Of a stretch of DNA of 64,000 nt, positions 52,212-62,932 are shown piece after piece. The stretch covers positions 700,454 through 764,453 of the forward strand of contig RPFO01000670.1 in NCBI GenBank assembly GCA_009746045.1, written 5' to 3'. How positions within the stretch are numbered: position 1 is the first letter of the stretch; each line of letters starts with the position of its first letter. The DNA is from Mesostigma viride (lineage: Eukaryota; Streptophyta; Mesostigmatophyceae; Mesostigmatales; Mesostigmataceae). Under the pieces are notes generated by a model. That model saw only the letters and a program-made list of their open reading frames with translations, did no database searches and was not told the DNA's origin. The translations under genes and the position numbers were made by a program.

Positions 52212-53449
52212 CTACGAACATCAACGTGCTTCAACAGCCCTTACGGCATGCTGCCTCCCGGGTCAATTTACAGAAAAGGAAAAACCAAGCCCCGAAACGA
52301 TCTACGGAATCCCTCCACGACACGAGGCTGTAAAGGACTTCGCCGGTGATCTATGCCCTGCCATCTACCCGAGGCTGCGTTGAGCTACAGAAACGCTTGG
52401 GGACCCTTCCTTGCGACCCGCCATTAAGCAGGCAAATAATTTTATGAACGGGAGGTCGGGAGCATGCAGCTGGAACTCGGCCTCGGCCTCGTGGGCACCG
52501 ACGACTGACTAGTGACTACTGCCGATCTGCACGCGTAGCGAGCAGATACCAGTAAGTTACCTGTGGGTACAGTTGTAACTTGTACGTGCGGTGCTTTGTG
52601 GCTCGCAAGATTTGATAAGAAAATCGTGGATCCGCTGACCAAGTACGGTAGGGACCTCAAGAAGTGCTGCGGCAGTTGCTGCGGTGCCTTGGCGGGTGCA
52701 GTTCCGGGGACGGCACGCCGAGCGGCCAAGGTCGGCCGGCTTTTCAGTTCCGGCCGGCTTACGGAACATTCGCGAGCCGGAGCGGTGCCGCCGGGAGAGG
52801 AGGGGGCCGACCAAGGTCAAGTGCTGATGTATTGCGACACTTGGACACTCAGGCGGACTCTCAGCACAACCGCTAACGCTAGGGCGAAACGCCGGTGGGC
52901 AGCCCACTACCGCAGACGTAATGAGTCTAGATCATTCTTATAACAGACTTTTCGCGACCGTTCCGGAGATATCGCCCAAACCCCGAGGGGGTCCCATTTT
53001 GGCCCGAGGGGGGGGGGGGGGGGGGGGGGGTCTGAACCCCCCACCCCCGACGTTTCATGAGGGGGGGGGGGATGGGTCCTAACCCCCCCCACACACACAC
53101 CTCTCCCCCCTCCCCCCCCCCACCTTTGGCCCATTATCTTGCCACCCATTTTTTCCCGCCCAGTGGTTTTCCCGCCCAAGCTTTGCCGCCGAGAATACAC
53201 CCCCTCACCCCACCCCCCCGTGGACCCCCCGGGGGTGGCAACGAATGAGAGTGGGTGCGTGGGTCTGACCCCCTAACCCCGGGGGGTTCCCGTGGCTGGT
53301 GGTACGTGCCAACCCATACTCCTAGCCTGAGCTACGTAGCGAAATATCTACCATGCCGGAATTAGGAAGATTCAAGGTGGCCTAATGCAGATTGCGCTTC
53401 ACGACTGGGGTCGTGAGATATCTGGCACCGCGACTTGATGCCAAGCTAA
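52212..53449. other. Intergenic with G/C homopolymer-rich stretch
   Basis: Upstream region of the LRR gene. A 126-codon plus-strand frame at 52563-52943 (Cys-rich start, basic end) has no recognised homology and is left uncalled. Between 52985 and 53290 the sequence is a patchwork of G and C runs (a ~22-G run near 53008). Confidence 0.5.
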
Positions 53450-53603
53450 TTATTACACACTTATGATGGCTAGCAAGACCAATTACAAATGGATAGTTGC
53501 CCCAGGTTTAATATGGAGGCGTCATCGCACTTTACATTCATCAAACCAAGAGAGGACGAGACTCTCGTCCTTGGACTAATTTAACCTAGGCCTGTGGCGG
53601 CGC
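53450..53603 (-). mobile_element. Degenerate LTR fragment
   Basis: Resembles the interior of the LTR at 53604-54292 (GCCCCAGGTTTAATATGG, then the GAGGACGAGACTCTCGTCC hairpin region and AATTTAACCTAGG). It is an older partial copy next to the better LTR. Confidence 0.6.
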
Positions 53604-54292
53604 TGTAACGAACCCATCCGGGTCGTGCGAAAGATCCTATGTTAGGGTGGTTAATATGGAAATCTGGGTCAACCGCTCACCACTCTCCGGGAGTGGTATT
53701 AACGGAGCAGTTGCGGCATTTACACTGCTACGGCTCACGGTGATTAATATTGCATTAATCTACACAACCCACATTCAGGATAGAGCCACCAAATGCAGTT
53801 GGAATTATGCCCCAGGTTCAGACAGGTGATAACACACACTTTATTCCGAACCAAGAGGACGAGACTCTCGTCCTCGGACCAATTTCACCTAGGTCTGCCA
53901 CCAAGCTGGCAAGGGGCGCCGACATGGCGCCGACCTTCCAGCGAATTCCAAAGCATGCAGTCCACACAAGATCCTTGGGTCGACATCGACCCCCGCCAGC
54001 TGGCTACAGAATCCACGCATGAGTACAATATCTCAACCAGCTGTAAAGTACGCAGCGCGGCGCGAATGCACCGGCCTACTAGCTCTAGAAGATCTCGAAC
54101 ATCAACCTAGGCCCAAAATAACCGGTCCGAATCACACAAACTATCATAGTTCCATACAAAAATCCTGACCAAGGGACAATTCCCAAATTAAGTCCCGAAA
54201 TGAATCCCAAAGTCCTACGGACTATGACAACAAGCCAAAATACATAATTTATTCCATTGTTGCGCCCGTTCCAAAGGGTCGGGTTCGCAACA
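53604..54292 (-). mobile_element. LTR (3' LTR of a minus-strand element)
   Basis: On the minus strand it starts TGTTGCGAACCCGACC and ends GGGTTCGTTACA. It is immediately preceded on that strand by a polypurine tract (GGGGAGGGGGAGGAG, complement of 54293-54310), which marks it as a 3' LTR with its element to the right. It contains a perfect 9-bp hairpin GAGGACGAG-ACT-CTCGTCCTC near an AATAAA-like signal. The related LTR at 62933 is in the opposite orientation. Confidence 0.8.
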
Positions 54293-54572
54293 CTCCTCCC
54301 CCTCCCCGGGGGACGGTAGTCCCTACCGTCATGTAGATAAGGCCCAGCAACTAAAGGGAGAAAGCACACAACAAACATGTTACTAACCACACATGGTTAC
54401 TCTACTTGCCTCGCAGGGCAAAAATTCAGGTTGACCATAGGGGTACTATGTCCCAGCCCATGTTCACCCATCAGACTAGTAAAACCAATTCCCCCAGAAC
54501 TTGCCACACAAGGACAAGTTTTGACGTAGTCAAATAGTGGAATTCTTCCAACCACACTTCCGACCTTCTTGG

Positions 54573-55060
54573 TCAGCGGCCGTGGTTTCGCCGGCGATTC
54601 GCGGGATCCGGGGCCTTCTCATTTCGTTGTTGGCAGGCCCGCTGGTATGCCCGCTCTCCAATCTCTGTGGCCTGTGGACCACGGGTCCCAGGGTACGCCA
54701 AGAGCTCCTCCTCGAACGCCCACTGCTCCGGTCTGCCTGCATCGCGCCGCCCCAAAAGAGAGAGGCGGGTCCACGAGCCGAGAGGCCACATGGCCAAGAA
54801 GGCCGCCAGGTACTCCGGAATCGTGAAGAGGAGGGTCTTCGCACCCTTGTCCACCACCCCGCAACGGTGGTCCCGAATGTAAGCCTCTCCCATACCCATC
54901 ATCACCTCAGACGCTAGGCTCCAATCAATCCAAGTGTTCTCGTCCACGCTCATGTCCAGGAAGTCAGGAGCCGTCGCGTGCAGGAACGCTGGCGCGTCCG
55001 GGGCCAGCTTCGGAGGCCCCACCAAACGGGTTTCGCCCGCCACCCGGTAGGTCCAGTTGT
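54573..55060 (-). pseudogene. Unidentified LTR-element ORF, 3' part (split by Copia)
   Basis: The C-terminal ~160 codons of a frame whose upstream part is at 62105-62930. Features: VDENTWIDWSLASEVMMGMG, IRDHRCGVVDKGAKTLLF, AAFLAMWPLGSW, and a basic end. Ends 280 bp before the polypurine tract and LTR. Removing the Copia element and one GTTGT restores an uninterrupted frame. No family recognised; gag-like or an extra ORF are both possible. Confidence 0.6.
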
Positions 55061-55688
55061 AGTTAATGAAACTGTGGCTGAACTGTGGTTCAGCCTGCAC
55101 TGATTAATATCTACAGAGGAAGTAGTTATATTAATCAATAGGTTTACGTTGCTGGTTATGGTTACCAGCACAGAACGCACGAGGCACGTGAGAACCGTCG
55201 CCAAAGGTGCGAGGACGCAAGTGCAGGGAAAGTGGTACTACCAAGTGGCAGCGTCCTGCTCGTTATATACTAATTGTGACGCAGTCACATCCAGATGACT
55301 GATAGGACAGATCATCTCACAATATTGCTGTCCTTCACTCTGGACCAGCAGATCTCGACTCGTTATCCATAAATAGTCACATCAGTGTCCTGTCGCACAA
55401 GTCCTGTCACTATTTGTTACGTCTAATCAATAGCATTGAATAGACCGCAGTGTCGGAGACTAAATGTCCTATCGTACACTGTGACAAGACGCCGTATGCC
55501 ACGCGTCACTTGAAGAACCACCGTAGAATCACTGAATCCAAGTAGAATGTAGTAGAACAGTATCTTGCTCATATCTCGAGCAATACTCATCAGAATGAAC
55601 CCGTTTCTGGATTGTAGTAACCGGAAGTAGAATCTCTACAAGCCAAGTAGCTTAGTAGAATAATATTGCTTGCCAGGCAATATTAACT
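55061..55688 (-). repeat. Copia 3' LTR
   Basis: 628 bp, by eye identical to 61477-62104. Its inner side (55689-55760) carries the polypurine tract region twice: CTCCAGCCCTTTCTTCTCTT at 55687 and a near copy at 55736, each ending in TTTTAGAGCT. Confidence 0.93.
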
Positions 55689-56464
55689 CCAGCCCTTTCT
55701 TCTCTTTTAGAGCTTGGACGTAACAGCCATATTAACTCCAGCCCTTTCTTTCTTTTAGAGCTGTTAGGCTTGGCAACACATATATAGAAACAACATGCAT
55801 AGCACTTGACATCCCTCCCAGCTCTCTGTAGTCTCTGCTCGGGATTAATCAAGCACCAGATCACAACACATCTCAGCCATGACGAATTACAATGAATTCC
55901 CTATCCACTGGAAGTAGAAAGCCAAGTGTTTGGAATAGCAGCTTGTGGCTAACCAGAATAATGACCAAAATGGAATCATCACCATAATGGCTCCTGATTG
56001 GAACCCCACAAGTTACCCACAAGACCTTATCAGGTAGACATTGATAGTTATCAGAACTGGCGCCCACCATGGACTGAGAAATAGCACATCACAAAATATA
56101 TTAAGCACATGACAAACTACCTTCCTCTGTCTGGGACAAAACTAGGGGGACCTGTCGCCACCTCACCAGCAAGGTTGATGGGCCAGCCAATCCGGGAAAA
56201 TCCGCCTAAGCAGCCCCAGGGAATCGAACCCTGCCCTATAAAATCCCTTTGGTTGAGACAAACCTCAAACTGAGGACAAACCCCCAACCAACATCATGCT
56301 CCATGACTGAGCATTACATAGAATACAGTATTATACACATATGTACACAGAGCATTACTGCCCTCAGAGCATCACAGCTCTCAGCATAACAGAGCCCAGC
56401 TCTATGTTAGCTCTTCTCACCCAATCAGTCACCAAACTCAAAGCTCCAACTGGAATTGCTCAAC

Positions 56465-59400
56465 TCACACAGAGGAGCTCATCAGCTTGTAAAGAAGCTT
56501 ATATTGCTCAGCAGACTTGTGAGGTAACTTGGTCAAGGCATCAGCAGGATTCTCAGAACCTGGAAGATGTTGAATATCCACCAGACCTGCCAACTCCTTC
56601 AACAGGAGATAATCCAGATCTCTGCTCCTGGCCAACTGCTTGTGCACAAACTGGACCATGCCCATGTTATCTGAAAGGATCAAGGTTTCCATCTGAAGAG
56701 TATGAGGAGTCACTGAAGCCATAGCTAGCAACAGCTCCTTGATGTACAAACTGGACTGAATCCCTTCACAAATGGCTCTGCACTCAGAGACATCTGAACT
56801 CACAGCAACCCTTCTTTGAAGACGACTGTACCAGGCCACAAGACTAGGCCTATGTTGCTGAAGCACAAACAAGCCAGCTGACCTGCCTCTGACCTTAGAA
56901 ACTTGCCTGCTATCCATGGAGCTATCAACATAGATATCCAAGGAAAATGGCAAAGACAAATCAATCCCAGCTAAAGTAATACCAGGAGACTTGTTAACAT
57001 GTGCAATAATCTGGGAAGGCTCCTCCAGGATTAGCACATCATCAGGGGATCTGCTATGGACCATCATGTCAGGCCCACAAATGCTGCCATACCAGGCCAA
57101 CTTGCCTTTCAGCTCAGGTGCAATGGATGACGTCATGACCTCTGGAACAGATTGAAGAATGGTACTCTTGTAGTCATTGCCCGCCTGCAGCTTAATCAGC
57201 CACTGACTCCCCTCCTGAACCAATGTAGCCTGCATTCCACAGAACGTGACAGCCTCTCCAGGCTTCTGCCACAATTCTTTTCCCAAAGGAAATGCATCAT
57301 TAATGATGGGCACAAACTGACTCAACCACTTAGTGGGAGCAATCAAGTGCAAGTCATCACCATGCAGGCTAGCATACACAGGTAAATCATGCCACCTACC
57401 CAGCAATAAACATGGGTCCACAGATGACACCTTCAACCCACAGTGTTTAGTCAAGAAGTCTTCCAAGGTGAGCCTCCAAATGATGGGACTGGACCTGAGA
57501 CCTTCTAGACCCTTCAGAATCAGCAGGTAGCTAGACTGGAGCTCTGCCTGCCAGGCTACAGGAACTGGCACATGAAATGGAGTTTCACAATGCCACACCT
57601 GCTGAGCCACACTGGGATCACCCTTCAGAAATGCTCTCTTGAAATCTAGCAGAACTGAAGACATATCAGCACCCTGGTTCAGCATACCGACATACAGGCA
57701 CAATAAAATACGCCATGTATCATGTAGCATCCCAGGTGTATACAACTCCTCGCCCAGAAGATCCCCAGTACCACGGTATTCATTGAGAACTGGACGCACA
57801 TGGGGAACAGACACCCCCTCCACCTCCTTCCGCTTGATGACGAATCTGAGCTTCAACCGTGTACTGTATGGGGGAACTTCATTCACAGGCTGACAGCAGT
57901 CAAACTGCAACCACTCCTCTAGAGCCTTGGCAAATGCTAGCCTCCAGGCCTCAAACATTAGAGGAGAACTCATTTCCTGGACAAGCTGATCATAGCTAAG
58001 AGGAGAATGAGCAGCCAGTGATCTCTTAGTAATACCAATACTGCTAGGGTGTAGAGCAGCTGGCATAACAAGACTGGAAGCCACAGGAATCTGATTCTCA
58101 GGCCACTGCACATTCTTGATCGCTTTCACAGAATTAAATACACTGGCAAGGGAGGTTTTAAAATTGACCAAGGGTATGCTACCCCAGCCAAACTTTCTCA
58201 GCTTATCAGATGCCACAACAATTCTAGGAGAGCTCAGAAAATTTTGACCCAAGATGATAGGGCCATCATAATCTTCAAGCACAAGAAATGTGACATTCTC
58301 ACCCATGAAGGGTACCAGCACCTCTCCCAATACCATAATGTGTGTCCTGCCACTAAAGTCAGACACCCAAGCACAACTAGGCGAAAGCACCTGCCGTTGA
58401 CCTGTATGTTGAGATCCCATAACAGAAACCTCAGCATTGGTATCTACCTCTAGGACAGCATCCTCGGACTCCTCCAACTGGCTGAGCTTGGACACCCGAG
58501 GTCCTTGCTTGGCTTTTTGCATAGCCAGCACCACATCTTTCAGGCCCACACCTCTATGCTTAGTGAGGCTAGAGGGGACCACATCTGCCTGTCCTAAGGA
58601 TGGAAAGTTAACCGATCCAGGGGTCTGGCCAGGACTTACCCGGGGATTACTTCCAGCTTGAACGTGATGATCAGGGATGACGTCATGACCAACTGGCAAG
58701 GTTGTCACATCAGGAGCTACTGCCTCTGCTTCAGCACCCCTTAGACGTACATATGACCACGACAGACGGTGCACATTCTGGGGAGGATCCTCCATCTTCA
58801 CCCAGCACTTGTGCCCAGCTAGTTCCACCCTGGTCACTACTCCAGGGTGCCAGCTACCACGCTTGCCTGCAAGCTTGGGCTCTTTCCACACAATTACCCT
58901 CTGGCCAACAACAGGTTTCAGAACACTCCAGCCCTTGTCTTTCTGCCTCAACTTGGCAAACTTGAACATAAGGCTATCTTTCCAGGCTTGCTCAACCTCA
59001 GTAGGGAGCTCCCGAAGATGCAATGATAATGGAGTCACAGGGACCTCTCCAACATACATGGATGCCCTGACATTCAATCTGTCCTCAACTGACCTTAACC
59101 AGGCCGTCTTGATAATAGCTGGAACCAATCTTGGAATCTTCTTCTCCGTCAGCAGAATAGTCTTGAGTTCTCTGATTGTCCTCTCCACCACGCCTTGACT
59201 GCCATGGGACTCCCTGTGTACAACAAATAACTCAGGGAGGTCTTCATTCCCCATGCAGCACTCAAATTCTAAATCACACTGCAGCTGGATCACTGGTTTC
59301 ATTCTGGATCTGATAGCCTGGAGCCCAGCCACCAAACATGGCTTAGACTTGTCTTGCAACAGCTCCAGCACCTTGTACTTGGTATATCTGTCAACACCAA

Positions 59401-59644
59401 CCAACAAAATCAGTTTCCTGATTTCTTGGATATCACATTGTACATATCCAGGCTGCAACACAGGTTGTCTGACATGAGACTTCTTAGGCTTGGGAGCAAC
59501 CAGCCTACAGGAACAAGCCTCAGCAACCTGTTTTACTGCATTAAACAAAGATGTCCCTCCCAGCCTCCTTGCAAACTGGAGTGCCTGGGCAGCATGACCA
59601 AACATGTGATGCAATCTCAATGCAATGTTTGACACAAGAGACAT
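56465..59644 (-). CDS. Copia pol: integrase, protease-like segment, RT, RNase H
   Basis: 1059 codons without a break. Integrase: HHMFGH plus CSC zinc-finger-like start (residues 12-50), core D in VQCDIQ (~71), D in QCDLEFE (~118), E in GVVERTIRELK (~152), then an SH3-like C-terminal domain (VGQRVIVWKEP...VHRLSWSYVRLR, ~245-305). Next a retropepsin-like segment: VLEVDTNAEVSVM (~398) and YDGPIILGQNFLSS (~465). Copia RT: LLDFKRAFLKGD (~668) and the catalytic SLHGDDLHLI (~762). RNase H: YVDSSMDSRQVSKVRGRSAG (~902), VSSDVSECRAICEG, LILSDNMGMVQFV, ENPADALTKLPHKS near the end. The usual Copia order is protease before integrase; here it is after. The DTNA motif has Asn where DTG/DSG is usual, so activity is uncertain. 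Intact frame plus matching LTRs suggest a recently mobile element. Confidence 0.9.
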   Translation of the reverse strand: MSLVSNIALRLHHMFGHAAQALQFARRLGGTSLFNAVKQVAEACSCRLVAPKPKKSHVRQPVLQPGYVQCDIQEIRKLILLVGVDRYTKYKVLELLQDKSKPCLVAGLQAIRSRMKPVIQLQCDLEFECCMGNEDLPELFVVHRESHGSQGVVERTIRELKTILLTEKKIPRLVPAIIKTAWLRSVEDRLNVRASMYVGEVPVTPLSLHLRELPTEVEQAWKDSLMFKFAKLRQKDKGWSVLKPVVGQRVIVWKEPKLAGKRGSWHPGVVTRVELAGHKCWVKMEDPPQNVHRLSWSYVRLRGAEAEAVAPDVTTLPVGHDVIPDHHVQAGSNPRVSPGQTPGSVNFPSLGQADVVPSSLTKHRGVGLKDVVLAMQKAKQGPRVSKLSQLEESEDAVLEVDTNAEVSVMGSQHTGQRQVLSPSCAWVSDFSGRTHIMVLGEVLVPFMGENVTFLVLEDYDGPIILGQNFLSSPRIVVASDKLRKFGWGSIPLVNFKTSLASVFNSVKAIKNVQWPENQIPVASSLVMPAALHPSSIGITKRSLAAHSPLSYDQLVQEMSSPLMFEAWRLAFAKALEEWLQFDCCQPVNEVPPYSTRLKLRFVIKRKEVEGVSVPHVRPVLNEYRGTGDLLGEELYTPGMLHDTWRILLCLYVGMLNQGADMSSVLLDFKRAFLKGDPSVAQQVWHCETPFHVPVPVAWQAELQSSYLLILKGLEGLRSSPIIWRLTLEDFLTKHCGLKVSSVDPCLLLGRWHDLPVYASLHGDDLHLIAPTKWLSQFVPIINDAFPLGKELWQKPGEAVTFCGMQATLVQEGSQWLIKLQAGNDYKSTILQSVPEVMTSSIAPELKGKLAWYGSICGPDMMVHSRSPDDVLILEEPSQIIAHVNKSPGITLAGIDLSLPFSLDIYVDSSMDSRQVSKVRGRSAGLFVLQQHRPSLVAWYSRLQRRVAVSSDVSECRAICEGIQSSLYIKELLLAMASVTPHTLQMETLILSDNMGMVQFVHKQLARSRDLDYLLLKELAGLVDIQHLPGSENPADALTKLPHKSAEQYKLLYKLMSSSV

Positions 59645-59649
59645 TTTAT

Positions 59650-61476
59650 TAAATACAGGTGAGGTGCTGGAACAGCACGCTCACTTACAACCATGCTCCC
59701 CATTGCATCATTCAGGCCATCAGCCTCACCCTCCTCCTCTAGAGGAGCTTCCTGCCCTAAGGCAGGACTTCCACGCTCCAACATTGAAGGAGTACGCAAA
59801 CTACCTCCAAGAGCCATGTGGGAACGTTGTTGCCTTGTGGTAACTGCTTTCACCATGGTGACGTGGGAAGACCCAGTCACTACCCCATTGTGTTCTTCCT
59901 CCATGGATGCACCCTCAACCTGTGCAGGGGGACTCTCAACCTTAAGTGGGAGACTCTCAACCTGTGCAGGGAGCAAATCAACTTCATCCAGAGTAATGGG
60001 GGGGTCACTCTTAGCCCCCTCCCTGGCGGACCCTAGCAAGCCCAGGGAAGGCAGAATCCGTCAGGTTGGGTTAAATTAATATACCCACCTCGGTTCACTT
60101 GCCAATGCCAAAGAGGGCAATATGACCCTGTTTGCATGGCAGAAATAACATGTTACCCTGCGCTGCACCGCAGATCCAGGTGCTCCCCACTGGGCACCTA
60201 CCCTGTTGAAGTGATTATCAAATAAATCACAACCTTGCTTGCAAGTGCGCCTTCACGCCAGGCTGCACTTCATGCAACAAAGGTATCAACAGTAACTCCA
60301 CTTGTTGTTGCGTATAGCATTCAGTCGTTCGCGACACTCGCGCCCGGGGCGACTGCTCACTGGTGAAGCCTTCGCTCCCAACACGCTCAGCAGCTGCCTT
60401 GAAGACTTTCATTGTCGATGGCGACAAATTCTGACAGCCGCTTGCGACATTTGTGCTCTCTCCCGCTCTTGACAGCGATACTCGTGCTCTTTCCAGATCG
60501 CTGGCGACATTCGCAGTTGCCCGATCACTTCAGCACTCGCAGCCGCTCGCAATCAGCGCTTCATTTGCCTTCAGCGATACAGTTCGCTTGCTGCGACTTC
60601 GCTGCCGACCCGGCCACGCTTTCGCCTTCAAAATTGACCTTGCAAACAAGTCATTAACATGCAGCATTAATAATGCCAATGCATTCATTAGCATGAGCTT
60701 GTTCTGCACAAGAAAAATTATACCGCATAAACAAGTTGGTATAATCATCATCGACGTATATAGGACAAATATCCGACATGCCCTGCTAGCAATGCCAATG
60801 TTGTCGCAGCGACAACACTTCCGCTGCATACGAAATTATATATATATTTTTGTATTAATGCGTCCATCACAACTGCGCACATGCAGCAGCCAACATAAAA
60901 TATTGCACTAATTGCGCAATTCTGGCACGAAACAAACTTCGTATTACATTCGCAGAAGCGCAACAAATCCGGACCAGGCCCCACCGACTCCATATTCGTA
61001 ACTACGTTTTTCGTATAGCATACGTAATTACTACAACACATTTTCACGAAACCAAAACCCAGTTTCGCAGCACAAAATCTCGGCCCTAAAACGATAAAAT
61101 CCAAAGCTTTTATTGCGAAGTCCATGCACATAAAACAGGCCAGTAACGGAATACAAAACTTCGCTACATCATTCCCGTAAAATTCAGATCATAAAACTGA
61201 AATCCACTGCACGAGCAACTTAACGTTCATATATGGCGCATCCTGCTGCAGGCCGATTCGTACGTAGATGCTTGCCGACGACCTTCGAGATAACAAATTC
61301 GACCACTGCTCCGCTGACGTTGAAATTGAGGCTTGACGAAGGATCCACCGCGCCTCCAGAGATGGTTCACGAAATTCACGCGTGCTTCCCATATTATAAT
61401 GGAACAACACCGTAAATTTTGACGACACCAGAAATCAATGCCGTAATCAGTAGATTACGAACTCGCTTGTAATTCG
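59650..61476 (-). other. Copia 5' internal region without a recognisable gag
   Basis: Contains a 140-codon acidic/proline-rich minus frame (60039-59617) that overlaps the pol start, and AT-rich sequence. No CCHC knuckle or capsid-like segment. Either gag is too divergent to see or the element depends on another copy for it. Confidence 0.55.
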
Positions 61477-62104
61477 AGTTAATGAAACTGTGGCTGAACT
61501 GTGGTTCAGCCTGCACTGATTAATATCTACAGAGGAAGTAGTTATATTAATCAATAGGTTTACGTTGCTGGTTATGGTTACCAGCACAGAACGCACGAGG
61601 CACGTGAGAACCGTCGCCAAAGGTGCGAGGACGCAAGTGCAGGGAAAGTGGTACTACCAAGTGGCAGCGTCCTGCTCGTTATATACTAATTGTGACGCAG
61701 TCACATCCAGATGACTGATAGGACAGATCATCTCACAATATTGCTGTCCTTCACTCTGGACCAGCAGATCTCGACTCGTTATCCATAAATAGTCACATCA
61801 GTGTCCTGTCGCACAAGTCCTGTCACTATTTGTTACGTCTAATCAATAGCATTGAATAGACCGCAGTGTCGGAGACTAAATGTCCTATCGTACACTGTGA
61901 CAAGACGCCGTATGCCACGCGTCACTTGAAGAACCACCGTAGAATCACTGAATCCAAGTAGAATGTAGTAGAACAGTATCTTGCTCATATCTCGAGCAAT
62001 ACTCATCAGAATGAACCCGTTTCTGGATTGTAGTAACCGGAAGTAGAATCTCTACAAGCCAAGTAGCTTAGTAGAATAATATTGCTTGCCAGGCAATATT
62101 AACT
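61477..62104 (-). repeat. Copia 5' LTR
   Basis: 628 bp; see the paired LTR at 55061. Followed on the minus strand by CGAATTACAAGCGAGTTCG, which does not look like a tRNA 3'-end primer site; an internal-tRNA primer is possible. Confidence 0.93.
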
Positions 62105-62932
62105 GTTGTCCCCCTCGGGCGCATAGCGCGTCACCCTCCCAACCGTGAAGGGGAGATTTTCCCCAGGGACGAATGGTCGTGGACGTCGGAGGGGAATCCT
62201 CGGGTACAGACGTACGCGCAGCAGCTCCAGATAGGCGCCCCGGTCCTTGTAGCACCACGGTCCCGCCGAGAACACCAGGTCATAGTCCGCATACTCCTGT
62301 GGTGATCGGGGTTGGACCGGCGCGTCCGCACTCCAATCCACCCCCAATATTTCCATACGAGGACATCTGCCCCCGTGGGCAACTGTGCGGCCGGGTATCG
62401 GTCGGAGATAGGCCCCCAATGACCATGGCACATCATGGGGGAGGGGCGGCGGGCCCGGAATCGCTAGCGCAAGCGCCTGGACTTCCGGCATCTGGCCGCG
62501 ACCCGCTGGGTGAGCGACGTCAGTATCCGTCCGTGTTGACTGCACGAACGAAGGGCCGGAGGCAGCCTTTCCGCTGGCTGTTGACGGTGCGACCTCCGGG
62601 GTCGACCGGTGGGCCCGTGCAGTAGAAGTGTCCGCAACAGCCTTGCCACGATCTGCCGAGGGCGCGGCCTCCGGAGCCGACCTTGGCGACTGCGTCGATG
62701 AGGGACCGGCTCCTGCCAATCCAACTGTCTTGCTCCGATCAGCCGAAGGTGCGGCCTCCGGGGCCGACCTTGGCGACCGCGACCCTTGATGTCCCGTCGC
62801 CCTGTCCCATGTCCGCCGAAAGGACCTTTCCTCCTCACGCGTCTCCGGGCGAACACCCACGCCACGGGAAGGCTCCCTGGAGCGGGACGCGTCCCGTGCG
62901 CTGCCGGACCTCCTGTCCTGACCCGGGGGTCG
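62105..62932 (-). pseudogene. Unidentified LTR-element ORF, 5' part (split by Copia)
   Basis: The frame is open from the LTR junction (about 62930) to the Copia insertion. The N-terminal ~150 codons have two or three imperfect repeats around APEAAPSADR-GKA and SAPEAAPSADRSK; the rest is structured (MEILGVDWSADAPVQP, DLVFSAGPWCYKDRGAYLEL, FVPGENLPFTVGRVTRYAPE). It continues in frame at 55060. Function unknown. Confidence 0.6.

Larger units (their letters stand above)
55061..62104 (-). mobile_element. Ty1/Copia-type LTR retrotransposon, 7.0 kb, very young
   Basis: Two direct 628-bp LTRs (55061-55688 and 61477-62104) in which I could see no difference. 5-bp target duplication GTTGT (55056-55060 and 62105-62109). 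LTR ends are AGTTAAT...ATTAACT, not TG...CA. The minus-strand pol gene (59644-56465) sets the 5' LTR at the right. A purine-rich tract (AAAAGAGAAGAAAGGG) precedes the 3' LTR. No gag and no TGG-type primer binding site were recognised in the 1.8 kb after the 5' LTR. Confidence 0.92.

Noticed and set aside
52563-52943. 126-codon plus-strand frame with Cys-rich start
   Set aside because: No recognised domain, no splice or promoter support, in a GC-rich region where such frames arise by chance.
56200-56260. GGTTCGATTCC B-box match on the minus strand in the Copia 3' region
   Set aside because: No matching acceptor 5' strand or D arm upstream.
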